Assembly (NCBI GenBank): GCA_020723285.1
Contig: DYJE01000015.1
Span: 1 to 64,000, forward strand
Direction: 5' to 3'
Source: Desulforapulum autotrophicum
Lineage (GTDB): Bacteria; Desulfobacterota; Desulfobacteria; Desulfobacterales; Desulfolunaceae
Length of the DNA stretch: 64,000 nucleotides
Positions within the stretch are counted from its first letter, which is position 1; every line of letters starts with the position of its first letter. The notes under the pieces are model-generated. The model saw nothing but the letters and a program-made list of their open reading frames with translations. It searched no databases and was not told the origin of the DNA. The translations under genes and the position numbers were made by a program. Shown one piece after another: positions 27,311 to 39,227 of the stretch.

Positions 27311-29842
27311 TCAGCCAAAATGCCTCAATTTCGTAATATCGGATTTTTTCATCACATCATCGTCAATGGAAAAAATATATTTAATCGCATCGTCGGGTCT
27401 TACATGAACCTGTCCAGCACTGATCAGATCGAAAGTGATCGTTCCGGGGCTTTCGATTTGAATGTTCTTCACAAAATCTTTCAGATTGACAGTCTGCCTG
27501 ACACCTTTCTTGTTTACTTTTTCATAAGCCACATGCTCTGCTTTTTCAAAGTTTTCCAGATCTTCTTTTAAGATCTCACAATCCTTTAAAACAAGGCGAT
27601 ACTGCTTGTTCGGCATTTCTTGAATGTCGCATCGCCTGTCCACGTACTCGACGTTCATGATTTTCAAATCGTCTGGAAACAAGCTGTTCATCAAAGGTTG
27701 AATAACATTAGTATCAAAATCCTCATGAACTTCAATGATAAAAAACTCTTCCAAACTTTCATAACCCACAGGCAAGGGGTTACCGCAGATCAATTTGATG
27801 ATTTTATGAAAACCGCTGCTGTATTTCACAGGAATCCCGGACCTTCTGAGATTTCGTGATATCAGATTGACAAGTTCCATGTGTCCCAGGTATTTCGCAT
27901 CGCCCGTTTTACGATACACACATTTGACTTTTCGGTACGATTTTTCCATATCAGGCTTCAAGGGTCCGCAAGACCCGATGAAATTAATTTTTTCAAGGGT
28001 AATCGGCCTTATATCCTTGAAATCACAAATTCCACATCCTGAACATGATCCTGTGCGGCAGTCTTCCGTCAAATATCCTTCCCGCGACTTGTCTCGCTCC
28101 ATCTTCAGATACTGTCGTGAAACACCGGAATCGATGTGGTCCCAGGGTAAAATTTCATCGCAGGACCGTTCGCGGTGTATAGAGTGATCCGGATCAATGG
28201 ATTCCTCCCGAATGGCCTCTTCCCACAAATCCAGCCTGAAATGCTCCGTCCATCCATCTAGGCGGCATCCTTTGGAATAGGCATTGATGATCAATTTCGT
28301 CAATCGCCTGTCTCCACGGGCCATCAATCCTTCCAGATAACTGATCTGGGTTTTGCCCCATTTGAAACTGACATCCGGATAATGAAGTTTCTCTTTGAGC
28401 CAGAGAATTTTTGACCAGGACTCTTCCTGGGAATCCTGTCTTTCCCATTGAAAAGGACTGTGGGATTTTGGAATGAATGTGGTGACACTGACGTGAATCT
28501 GGGCTTTTCGCCGCTTTGTTTTTTTAATGTCCCTGAGTTTTTTTATGAGTTCAACGATGGACTGAAGATCGTCCTGAGTTTCCGTGGGAAGACCGACCAT
28601 GAAATAGAGTTTGATCACATTCCATCCCATATCAAAGGCGCTTTCAACAGTGTTAACGATATCCTCTTCGGTGATACCTTTGTTGATCACATCCCTTAAC
28701 CTTTGGGAACCCGCTTCAGGAGCAATGGTAAATCCGGTTTTTCTGACCTTTTTGATGATTTCCATCAAATCGGAATTCAAACGCCCGGCCCTTATGGATG
28801 GCAGGGAAAACGAAACGTTTTTATGTGTTTCCTTTTTTTGTTCGGACAAATCCAGGAGTTTAAGCATCAAAGGCCCGATGTTTTCATAATCACCGGCACT
28901 CAGCGAAAGAAAAGACAGATCTTCATAGCCGGTGTTCTGAATGGAGCAGTCGGCCAGATGAACCAGTTTGTCCACACTTCTCTCCCGAACAGGACGGTAG
29001 ATCATTCCAGCCTGACAGAAACGGCATCCACGGCTGCACCCTCTTGAAATCTCAAGACGGAGTCTCTCGTGAACAGGTCGTCCGAAAGGAATGACCGGTT
29101 CGGTTGGAAACTCCTCATCCTCAAGATCGGGAACGATGGTTTTCCTGACCGTCGTGTAATCCTCGTAAAGAGGTTTTAACACCTGAATGGAACAGCCGTT
29201 TTTTTCAACAAATTCAGGTTTGAAAAAGGCAGGGATGTAGATTCCTCGGATATTAGACCATGATTTTAAAAGATCATGCCTTGCTTTTCCTGATTTTTTC
29301 CACGAAATATACGTTTCCACCAGCTCGACAATCACCTTTTCACCGTCACCCACCACCATGGCGTCGAACAGATCCGCAACAGGTTCCGGATTGAAGGTGC
29401 AAGGGCCGCCGGCAATGATTAAAGGATGTTTATCGTTTCTCTGGTCATGGGTAAACGGAATATTGGCAAGATCTAAAATCGTCAGGATATTGGTGTAATT
29501 CAGTTCATAAAGGAGACTGAAACCTAGAATGTCAAAATCCATCAAAGGTGTTTTTGTTTCACGTGAAAACATCGGAATGCGGTTGATTCTCAGTTCTTTT
29601 TCCATATCCGGCGCAGGGGCGTAGACACGTTCCGCCGAAACGCCTTTCTCATTGTTCAAAATATGATAAAGAATCTGGATACCGAAATGAGATGTCCCTA
29701 TTTCGTAGAGGTCAGGAAATGCCAGGGCCACACGGGCCAGGATGTCCTCGTTCTTTTTTATGACGGCATTGCATTCCACGCCGGTGTATCGGCTCGGTTG
29801 TTCGACTGATTTCAAGATTTCTTGAATACTTTTAAAACCCAT
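27311..29842 (-). CDS. TIGR03960-type radical SAM protein fused to a DUF2344 domain
   Basis: The 843-residue two-part protein is recognisable. The first ~600 residues are a B12-binding-like region (FGIQILYHILNNEKG, GFSLLYELNYTNILTILDL, IIAGGPCTFNPEPVADLFDA) and a radical SAM barrel with CSRGCRFCQAG (about 271-281, CxxxCxxC). A Cys-rich stretch, CRTGSCSGCGICDF, follows near 605. From about 635 comes the TIGR03936/DUF2344 domain (YLGHMELVNLISRNLRRSG, SSGFHKI). The function is not established; it may act on RNA or ribosomes because it is commonly next to rng. A parS-like site lies inside the coding sequence. Confidence 0.9.
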   Translation of the reverse strand: MGFKSIQEILKSVEQPSRYTGVECNAVIKKNEDILARVALAFPDLYEIGTSHFGIQILYHILNNEKGVSAERVYAPAPDMEKELRINRIPMFSRETKTPLMDFDILGFSLLYELNYTNILTILDLANIPFTHDQRNDKHPLIIAGGPCTFNPEPVADLFDAMVVGDGEKVIVELVETYISWKKSGKARHDLLKSWSNIRGIYIPAFFKPEFVEKNGCSIQVLKPLYEDYTTVRKTIVPDLEDEEFPTEPVIPFGRPVHERLRLEISRGCSRGCRFCQAGMIYRPVRERSVDKLVHLADCSIQNTGYEDLSFLSLSAGDYENIGPLMLKLLDLSEQKKETHKNVSFSLPSIRAGRLNSDLMEIIKKVRKTGFTIAPEAGSQRLRDVINKGITEEDIVNTVESAFDMGWNVIKLYFMVGLPTETQDDLQSIVELIKKLRDIKKTKRRKAQIHVSVTTFIPKSHSPFQWERQDSQEESWSKILWLKEKLHYPDVSFKWGKTQISYLEGLMARGDRRLTKLIINAYSKGCRLDGWTEHFRLDLWEEAIREESIDPDHSIHRERSCDEILPWDHIDSGVSRQYLKMERDKSREGYLTEDCRTGSCSGCGICDFKDIRPITLEKINFIGSCGPLKPDMEKSYRKVKCVYRKTGDAKYLGHMELVNLISRNLRRSGIPVKYSSGFHKIIKLICGNPLPVGYESLEEFFIIEVHEDFDTNVIQPLMNSLFPDDLKIMNVEYVDRRCDIQEMPNKQYRLVLKDCEILKEDLENFEKAEHVAYEKVNKKGVRQTVNLKDFVKNIQIESPGTITFDLISAGQVHVRPDDAIKYIFSIDDDVMKKSDITKLRHFG
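29555..29570. other. parS-like site inside the radical SAM gene, 14 of 16 matches
   Basis: TGTTTCACGTGAAAAC agrees with the parS consensus in the first 14 positions and departs at the last two. The CACGTG core is intact. Its position about 9 kb from the exact site and about 8 kb from the presumed origin fits a cluster of origin-proximal ParB sites, though function is unproven. Confidence 0.5.
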
Positions 29843-29911
29843 GGTATATCTTTTCAGTTAAAATTAAATCATTCAAACAAGAACCTGTCATTATATTTTA
29901 TTCATCGGAAA

Positions 29912-31276
29912 ATGCAAATTTATAATTATCTATCTCCCAAGAAGCTTGTTTTTTCTGTTATTTTTGTACTATGGCTTTTGCCAGCTCACGCATCGGCATC
30001 ACAAAACCTCAGGCGTTCGGATGTTGTGGTGGCCGTGGAAAAAGTCAGTGCCGCTGTTGTGAACATTTCATCCGAAGTGGATGTTTACAACCGATCCAAT
30101 CCCTTTGGTTCACGCCGTTTCAATCGTAATTTCGATGATTTTTTTAAAGATTTCTTCGAACCCCGAAGAGAAAAATCAAAAAAGGTAAGCCTTGGTTCTG
30201 GTGTCATCATTGACGGAAAAAGGGGCTATATTTTAACAAACGCACATGTCGTTGAAAAGACGAGCCATATCACCGTGAGTCTAAACGATAAACGCGATTT
30301 TGAAGCCCAGCTCGTCGGAGCCGATCCCGACTCGGATCTTGCTGTTCTTCAGATTAAAAGCAAAGGGACTCTTCCCGCCATTACCATGGGAAACAGTGAT
30401 GACATCATGATCGGGGAAACCATCATCGCCATCGGCAATCCTTTTGGTTTTTCCAACACAGTGTCCACCGGTGTGGTAAGCGCCGTCAATCGAAGCGTCA
30501 ATGCCGGTAACAGGCTGTTCAAGAATTTCATCCAGATCGACGCTCCCATCAATCCCGGTAACAGTGGGGGTCCTCTTCTCAATATCGTGGGTGACCTGAT
30601 CGGAATCAACACAGCGATTTACGCGTCCGCCCAAGGCATCGGTTTCGCCATTCCCATCAACCGGGCAAAAAAAATCGTTTCAAACCTCATCAAATACGGT
30701 GAAGTCGTTCTTCCCTGGACAGGTCTTGTCATTCAGGACATCGATGGCAATATTGCCGAATATCTGGGTCTTAAATCCTCATCCGGAGTTGTGGTGACCC
30801 AAGTCGAAGATAACAGCCCCGCCCTTCATTCGGGTTTAAAAAAATGGGATGTAATCACTGGCATTGATAAAGATTCTGTGTCCGGCATCCAGGATTACGA
30901 ATCCATTCTTAAAAATCATTCCGCCGGGGATGTTCTTAAATTTAAAATCATCCGGGGTGGAAAACAGGATGTCATTTCTCTTAAATCGCGGACATTTCCC
31001 ATTGAAAATGCCGACACTCTCGCATCTGAGATTCTGGGAATCAAAGTGGTTAAAAAACCCAAACAAAAAGGTCTTTCCATATCCGAAATATCCAAAACAT
31101 CTTATCTCTACAGGGTGGGTGTAAGACCGGGTGACAGTGTGTGCCAGATCAACGATACCGTGACGGACTCCCATGAAGATTATAAAAAAGCCATTGTCAA
31201 ATACAGAAACAACCCATCGTTTGTCGTATTGATCGTCAGAAAAGGGTACGGATATTACATCACCGTTGAACGGTGA
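29912..31276 (+). CDS. Do/DegP-type periplasmic serine protease with two PDZ domains
   Basis: From the ATG at 29912 the protein has 454 residues: a signal peptide (LVFSVIFVLWLLPAHASA, cleavage near 29), then a trypsin-like domain with His in LTNAHVVE, Asp in DPDSDLAVLQ and Ser in GNSGGPLL. Two PDZ domains follow (about 270-350 and 365-450). It degrades or refolds damaged periplasmic proteins. A frame open to 29822 would bury the signal peptide and overlap the neighbouring gene, so the later start is preferred although the ribosome site is weak. It is divergent from the radical SAM gene. Confidence 0.9.
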   Translation: MQIYNYLSPKKLVFSVIFVLWLLPAHASASQNLRRSDVVVAVEKVSAAVVNISSEVDVYNRSNPFGSRRFNRNFDDFFKDFFEPRREKSKKVSLGSGVIIDGKRGYILTNAHVVEKTSHITVSLNDKRDFEAQLVGADPDSDLAVLQIKSKGTLPAITMGNSDDIMIGETIIAIGNPFGFSNTVSTGVVSAVNRSVNAGNRLFKNFIQIDAPINPGNSGGPLLNIVGDLIGINTAIYASAQGIGFAIPINRAKKIVSNLIKYGEVVLPWTGLVIQDIDGNIAEYLGLKSSSGVVVTQVEDNSPALHSGLKKWDVITGIDKDSVSGIQDYESILKNHSAGDVLKFKIIRGGKQDVISLKSRTFPIENADTLASEILGIKVVKKPKQKGLSISEISKTSYLYRVGVRPGDSVCQINDTVTDSHEDYKKAIVKYRNNPSFVVLIVRKGYGYYITVER

Positions 31277-31295
31277 TTTTTTAAGGGAGCAGGAT

Positions 31296-32666
31296 ATGAT
31301 ACGAACCAGAATCCGGGATATTTTATCGCAGACCCAAAACTGGGACGATGTCCTTATCAAAGGTTGGATCAGGACGATCCGTCATTCAAAAACGTTTTCT
31401 TTTATCGAAGTGAACGACGGATCATGCCTTAAAAACATTCAGGTGGTGGCTGACGAATCATTAAACAATTACAGTGAAATACAGAGTCTCACCACGGGTT
31501 CATCTCTATCTGTTCGGGGGAATTGCGTCAAATCCCAGGGTAAAGGTCAGGATGTTGAAATTCAGGCAGGACAAATACATATTTATCAGAAAGCTCCTGA
31601 AACTTATCCGCTTCAGAAAAAACGCCACAGTGATGAATTTTTAAGAACCATCGCCCATCTTCGACCAAGATCCAATAAATTCGGTGCCATGTTCAGGATC
31701 AGATCCAGGGTGTCCATGATGATTCACAGCTATTTTCAGGACAAAGGGTTTAACTACGTTCACACCCCCATCATCACCGGCTCTGACTGTGAAGGCGCCG
31801 GTGAAATGTTCAGGGTGTCCAATCTGAACTCATCACCTTCAGGAATATCTGATTTCAGTCAGGATTTTTTTGGAAAAGAGACAAGTCTCACGGTGTCAGG
31901 ACAGCTTTCAGCAGAGATGTTCGCCTTGTCTCTGGGAGACGTATACACCTTCGGACCGACATTCAGGGCTGAAAATTCCAACACAAGCCGTCACGCCGCG
32001 GAATTCTGGATGGTGGAACCCGAGATGGCCTTCTGTGATCTTAACGAAAACATGGACGTGGCCCAGGATTTCCTCCAATACCTGGTCAGGCAATACATGG
32101 AGAGATGTTCCGAAGATTATTCCCTTTTTTCAAACTTTGTGGACAAAGACCTGGAAATGACCCTAATGTCCATCGTATCCGGGGATTTCGCAAGGCTTTC
32201 CTACACCGACGCCGTCGAAGTTCTCAAAAATTCAGGTCGATCCTTCCAATATCCTGTATCCTGGGGTCTTGATCTTCAATCGGAACATGAACGATTTCTC
32301 GCCGAAGAATACTTCAAAAAACCTGTGTTCATCATCCATTATCCCAAAACCATCAAACCCTTTTACATGAGGCTTTCTGACGATCAGAAGACCGTGGCGG
32401 CCATGGATCTCCTCGTTCCAAAAATCGGCGAACTCATCGGCGGCAGTCAGAGGGAAGAAAGACCCGATATTCTTGAAATGAGGATGAGAGAAATGGGATT
32501 GAACATGGAAGATTACTGGTGGTATCTGGATTCACGAAAATTCGGATCCGTACCCCACAGCGGTTTCGGTCTTGGATTTGAAAGGCTTCTGATGCTTCTC
32601 ACCGGTGTATCGAACATCCGGGATGTGATCCCTTTCCCGAGGACGCCCGGACATATCGAGTTCTAA
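31296..32666 (+). CDS. asnS: Asparaginyl-tRNA synthetase
   Basis: The 456-residue class IIb synthetase has an N-terminal OB-fold anticodon domain (about 15-105: VLIKGWIRTIRHSKTFSFIEVNDGS) and a catalytic domain. The latter has motif 2 FRAENSNTSRHAAEFWMVEPE and motif 3 GFGLGFERLLMLLTG. The SNTSRH and AEFWM text favours Asn rather than Asp. It charges tRNA-Asn directly. The ATG at 31296 follows AAGGGAGCAGGAT; an upstream TTG at 31266 lies inside the protease gene and is less likely. Close to the protease gene, so probably co-transcribed. Confidence 0.93.
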   Translation: MIRTRIRDILSQTQNWDDVLIKGWIRTIRHSKTFSFIEVNDGSCLKNIQVVADESLNNYSEIQSLTTGSSLSVRGNCVKSQGKGQDVEIQAGQIHIYQKAPETYPLQKKRHSDEFLRTIAHLRPRSNKFGAMFRIRSRVSMMIHSYFQDKGFNYVHTPIITGSDCEGAGEMFRVSNLNSSPSGISDFSQDFFGKETSLTVSGQLSAEMFALSLGDVYTFGPTFRAENSNTSRHAAEFWMVEPEMAFCDLNENMDVAQDFLQYLVRQYMERCSEDYSLFSNFVDKDLEMTLMSIVSGDFARLSYTDAVEVLKNSGRSFQYPVSWGLDLQSEHERFLAEEYFKKPVFIIHYPKTIKPFYMRLSDDQKTVAAMDLLVPKIGELIGGSQREERPDILEMRMREMGLNMEDYWWYLDSRKFGSVPHSGFGLGFERLLMLLTGVSNIRDVIPFPRTPGHIEF

Positions 32667-32682
32667 TCAAGAAAGCCTTTCT

Positions 32683-33501
32683 TTACAGTTCAAGAAGCCG
32701 TCCTATTTCCTGGGTCAGGTGCTCCATTTTGAAAGGTTTCTGAATGAACGCACTTCGGCCTTCATCAAGAATGGTGTTGACGTCGAGGTTTTTGCGATAC
32801 CCGCTTGAAAAAAGAACTTTGATGTCCGGATTGATTTTCTTCAGTTCATAATACGTATCCACACCGGTCATCCCCGGCATGATCAGATCGAGAATCACCA
32901 GATCGATTCTCTTGTGTTCTTTTTTGTAGATTTCAACGGCTTTTTCGCCGCTTCGGGCAGTGAGCACTTCCAGTCCCGTTCGTTCAAGCATCTGCTTGCC
33001 AACATCCAAAATCATGCCTTCGTCATCGACAAAAAGAACGGTGTTGGAGCCGGTGTACACTTTTTCATAAATTTTAAAAGCCTGACTCCCCTGGGCTCCA
33101 TAACCGGATTTGACCATCTGGCCCTGAATGCTTTTGTTCATTTCGTATTTCAGCCGGTTTAGAGCATCCGGTTGAATTTCCCTGAGTTTAGGTTCAGGCT
33201 CGTAGATCCCTTCATTCACGAAATCCAGAAGTTTTTCCGTGAGCTTGACGCCGCCTTCCACATACTTTTCAATATCTTTCAGTTTGGTGTAAAACCGATC
33301 CGTAAATGGAATATCCAGAAATATAAGGGATAGATTCCCCTGGATCCCCATCAGCAGGTTATTGAATTCATGGGCTATTCCACCAACGATTTTGTTTCTT
33401 TCCATCCTTTTTTCATACGTGTCGGTGACGGCATGGTTTTTCTCCAGCTCTTCGACACGTTTTTCAAGCTCTTCGTATGTGGGTTTGTAATCCATGGCCA
33501 T
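32683..33501 (-). CDS. Hybrid signalling protein: HisKA-like helix pair plus receiver, no ATPase domain
   Basis: The 272-residue protein starts with a coiled coil (EELEKRVEELEK), then an H-box GGIAHEFNNLLMGIQGNLSL with His44, the dimerisation helices of a histidine kinase. Residues ~105-150 are a short linker with none of the N, G1 or G2 boxes of a GHKL ATPase. A receiver domain follows (about 153-272: VLFVDDEGM, phospho-acceptor in LVILDLIMPGMTG, FIQKPF). It therefore cannot phosphorylate itself and may work as a phosphotransfer or receiver module. It follows gyrB by 8 bp on the same strand, probably by read-through. Confidence 0.85.
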   Translation of the reverse strand: MAMDYKPTYEELEKRVEELEKNHAVTDTYEKRMERNKIVGGIAHEFNNLLMGIQGNLSLIFLDIPFTDRFYTKLKDIEKYVEGGVKLTEKLLDFVNEGIYEPEPKLREIQPDALNRLKYEMNKSIQGQMVKSGYGAQGSQAFKIYEKVYTGSNTVLFVDDEGMILDVGKQMLERTGLEVLTARSGEKAVEIYKKEHKRIDLVILDLIMPGMTGVDTYYELKKINPDIKVLFSSGYRKNLDVNTILDEGRSAFIQKPFKMEHLTQEIGRLLEL

Positions 33502-33509
33502 GCCGCCAC

Positions 33510-37060
<3,551 letters not shown>

Positions 37061-37285
37061 AAAAAACCTGTGGTTATATATGTTGATGTTTTAAATACAG
37101 CGGCCGATGGAAAGATACCATTTCATCGATCTTTATTTTTAAATAATCCCTAAATAAATAGTCGTATACGTTTAAAAGATCAATTTATATTTTTATTTAA
37201 ATTTTTTTAAAAAACAATCATAACAATAAGGTTTGTCAATAAGTGTAATAATGAAATAATGTTCTGATTTCATTAATTTTTATAT

Positions 37286-37303
37286 TTGTTTTTTTATCAA
37301 TAA
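37286..37303 (+). repeat. AT-rich repeat, copy 1 (shared by both origin gaps)
   Basis: The 18-mer TTGTTTTTTTATCAATAA recurs at 38764-38780 with one T fewer, on the same strand. Such AT-rich repeats could be unwinding elements near an origin, but a chance match in AT-rich DNA is possible. Confidence 0.45.
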
Positions 37304-37355
37304 CCTTGAACGTCCCGTGATGAACAAACGGGGGTTTTGTCATGCCTCAGGATTC

Positions 37356-37383
37356 TTGTTCATAACCTCAAAGTTATGAACAA
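37356..37383. repeat. Perfect 11-bp inverted repeat in the dnaN upstream gap
   Basis: Arms at 37356-37366 and 37373-37383 are separated by CTCAAA, and flanking ATTC/GAAT extend the pairing after one bulged base. Each arm contains a TTATGAACA 9-mer, DnaA-box-like. As an RNA hairpin on either strand it lacks a following U-tract, so it is not a typical terminator. Confidence 0.55.
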
Positions 37384-37428
37384 AGAATAAAAAGCCTGTG
37401 AACAGATCCATGAACCTTTATCGACAGA

Positions 37429-37968
37429 TCAGGACTCCGGAGAATCGATCCAGCCCCGTATACGGTGAAGTTCATCGGCCCAGGATTCTGAAAGACGCAG
37501 TTTCAGAAAAGAGAGAAAGGCGCTGTCCACCAGTTCAGCGGCTTTTCCATAAAGGTATATTTTCTCAAGAAGAGCACCTTCCATATCTTCTTTTTTTTGG
37601 ATTTTTTCTGTTTCAGGATGTTTGAGACCGGTCAGATGCAGGTTTTCCCCTTTCAGGTTGAAATCCCATGTCTGCTCCAGATAATAGAGAGTCAGGCTTA
37701 TTTCCGTAACCACGGATCCTTTTTTAAGGGCGGTGAGACCTTCTTCAAGACCCGCATTGTCTCCCTTGATGGTTACGGATTCCACCGTGTTTTCTTCTAC
37801 GATGTTTTCACAGACAATCCTGTTTCCGATGGTAAAAGAATAGGGAACACCGGTATTGTCCTTGAAATGATCGTCCTGCCCTGAATCGATGGCGTACCAG
37901 AGCCAGGTTAGAAACTCATGTCCCATAAATTTGTATTGATTGTATGCAACGGCGATATCGAGCATCAT
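37429..37968 (-). CDS. Unknown protein paired with the RdgC-like gene
   Basis: The 179-residue soluble protein begins MMLDIAVAYNQYKFMGHEFLTWLWYAIDS. It has a beta-rich middle and a helical end (EKIYLYGKAAELVDSAFLSFLKLRLSESWADELHRIRGWI). I do not recognise a named domain. The EFLTWLW stretch and the LRxWI ending feel like a conserved family that accompanies RdgC-like proteins, but that is memory, not a search. Its ATG abuts the stop of the RdgC-like gene directly (TAG then ATG), so the two are surely one operon and likely act together. Confidence 0.7.
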   Translation of the reverse strand: MMLDIAVAYNQYKFMGHEFLTWLWYAIDSGQDDHFKDNTGVPYSFTIGNRIVCENIVEENTVESVTIKGDNAGLEEGLTALKKGSVVTEISLTLYYLEQTWDFNLKGENLHLTGLKHPETEKIQKKEDMEGALLEKIYLYGKAAELVDSAFLSFLKLRLSESWADELHRIRGWIDSPES

Positions 37969-38583
37969 CTACTCCGTGAAGCGTGAAGGTTTAAGTTTGT
38001 AGAGCATATCTTTTTCATGATCTGACAGGCCCAGTTCAAGGTCGGCCAGGGTGTAAGGGAACAGTTTGACAAGGTTGATGTTGAAGGACTTCAGGAAAAG
38101 GGTTTCAAGTTCTTCATTGGCGGCTTTATGGGTTGTGTAGAACCAGAGAATGTTTTTTTCAGGATCCCATACCACGTCGTATACATGGGGCACCGGAGGC
38201 ATCCGGGTCAGAAGGATCTGTTTGACATCCTCTTTCAGTTCTTTTTTTTCGGTTTTTGAAAGAAACTCCCTTCCGCTTTCCCGGAGACGTTTTTTTTCCT
38301 CCATGATGACCTGTTTTTTAAGAACATTGGCCGGCACTGATTTTTTGTCTATTCTTAACGAGAAAATGAAATAGGAGGCTACAAGAAATGAAGAACCTTC
38401 GAAATCGGGATGATAGGGATCGGTGAGGCTCGTCCAGCCCACGGACATTTCCTGAGGCTCTTTGTCGATATCGACAATTTTATGACGCTTGAGACCCATT
38501 TCAACGACGTCGATGGGATTATCTCCCAAGGATCCGTTAACTCTGTAACGGGTGAGGGATGAGGTTGACGCCAGAATACCCAT
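37969..38583 (-). CDS. RdgC-like recombination-associated protein (short form)
   Basis: The 204-residue protein is shorter than E. coli RdgC (about 300) but shows its central text pattern. A helix starts VLKKQVIMEEKKRLRESGREFLSKTEKKELKEDVKQILL (charged, with SKTEKKELK), followed by VVWDPEKNILWFYTTHKAANEELETLFLKSFN. RdgC forms a DNA-encircling dimer ring that restrains RecA activity near replication. Location beside the presumed origin and next to dnaN/gyrB fits a replication-linked role. It heads a two-gene operon; a hairpin with U-tract lies about 30 bp upstream. Confidence 0.75.
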   Translation of the reverse strand: MGILASTSSLTRYRVNGSLGDNPIDVVEMGLKRHKIVDIDKEPQEMSVGWTSLTDPYHPDFEGSSFLVASYFIFSLRIDKKSVPANVLKKQVIMEEKKRLRESGREFLSKTEKKELKEDVKQILLTRMPPVPHVYDVVWDPEKNILWFYTTHKAANEELETLFLKSFNINLVKLFPYTLADLELGLSDHEKDMLYKLKPSRFTE

Positions 38584-38612
38584 GGTAATCGCTCCATTTC
38601 AAAATAATGAAT

Positions 38613-38638
38613 AAAAAAAAATGACCGGAAGGGTCATT
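38613..38638 (-). terminator. Terminator-like hairpin upstream of the RdgC-like gene
   Basis: On the minus strand, AATGACC (38632-38638) pairs with GGTCATT (38620-38626) over a 5-nt loop, then a run of T (38613-38620) follows. It lies only 30 bp before the RdgC-like start, so a leftward transcript begun upstream would stop or be attenuated here. There is no leftward gene upstream to terminate. Confidence 0.55.
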
Positions 38639-38763
38639 CCATAAATTAGCCAATATCCTTGATTTAAATATAAAAATGAAAATATTTTAATATTTTTTTT
38701 AACGTATCGGTCATGAACTAAGACTATATATTGTTTGAAAATGCTAAACAAGATCATTTTTTG

Positions 38764-38780
38764 TTGTTTTTTATCAATAA
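38764..38780 (+). repeat. AT-rich repeat, copy 2
   Basis: The 17-mer TTGTTTTTTATCAATAA matches 37286-37303 apart from one T. The two copies flank the RdgC-like gene pair. Confidence 0.45.
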
Positions 38781-38852
38781 ATTATTGTATATCCAATAAT
38801 CAAAACCAATAGTTAAAAATATAATTTAAAGTTAAACATAAGGTTTTTAGAC

Positions 38853-39227
38853 ATGCGGAACGGTGATATCGTGGAAAACCTTGATCTGGACAACGGTGAA
38901 ACACTTGAAATCATCGATCAATCCAGAATGATCGGGAAAGACACGTGGCTCATTACACTTGTTTTCAGGATCAATATAGATATAGAAAAAAAAATAACTA
39001 AAAAAATAATGACGTTATCCGATGAAGATATAAGAGAGAGACTTGGAAAAAACGTCGTTTATGAAGCCAGACACGAACGTCATTTCATCAACGAAAAAGA
39101 CAGAAACCGTGTTTTGAGTGAGCTGAAGGATTCTTTTTTGAAAACGAATCTGAAATATCTGTCTCATCCTGATTTTTCACATAAATACGTGAATAAAAAA
39201 TACAATGACACTCAGAAGAATCGTTAG
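38853..39227 (+). CDS. Small unknown protein upstream of a lytic transglycosylase
   Basis: I do not recognise a family. The 124 residues are charged, without membrane spans: a beta-type opening (NGDIVENLDLDNGETLEIIDQSRMIGKD), a K/I-rich middle (DIEKKITKKIMTLSDEDIRERLGK) and a basic end. The ATG follows ACATAAGGTTTTTAGAC, with AAGG as ribosome site. It overlaps the start of the transglycosylase gene by 23 bp, so translation is likely coupled. It is the first rightward gene after the presumed origin. Confidence 0.6.
   Translation: MRNGDIVENLDLDNGETLEIIDQSRMIGKDTWLITLVFRINIDIEKKITKKIMTLSDEDIRERLGKNVVYEARHERHFINEKDRNRVLSELKDSFLKTNLKYLSHPDFSHKYVNKKYNDTQKNR

Larger units (their letters stand above)
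37061..37428. other. AT-rich gap before dnaN, candidate replication-origin region (left part)
   Basis: The 368-bp non-coding gap has very AT-rich sequence at 37120-37300. A perfect 11-bp inverted repeat is at 37356-37383 (TTGTTCATAAC and GTTATGAACAA). Inside it are two opposed TTATGAACA 9-mers, two mismatches from the DnaA box. TTATCGACA at 37418-37426 is one mismatch from the box. The string TTGTTTTTTTATCAATAA (37286-37303) recurs at 38764-38780. Genes left of here point left and those right of 38.85 kb mostly point right. Origin function is inferred. Confidence 0.5.
38584..38852. other. AT-rich divergent gap, candidate replication-origin region (right part)
   Basis: A 269-bp very AT-rich region lies between the leftward RdgC-like gene and rightward genes, at the point where gene orientation flips. 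It contains the second copy of the AT-rich repeat (38764-38780) and a minus-strand terminator-like hairpin (38613-38638). No exact DnaA box was seen. It could be a duplex-unwinding element or simply divergent promoters. Confidence 0.4.

Noticed and set aside
32664..32682. AAGAAAG/CTTTCTT pairing between asnS and the kinase-receiver gene
   Set aside because: AT-rich 7-bp pairing with a 1-nt loop and no U-tract; not a credible terminator.
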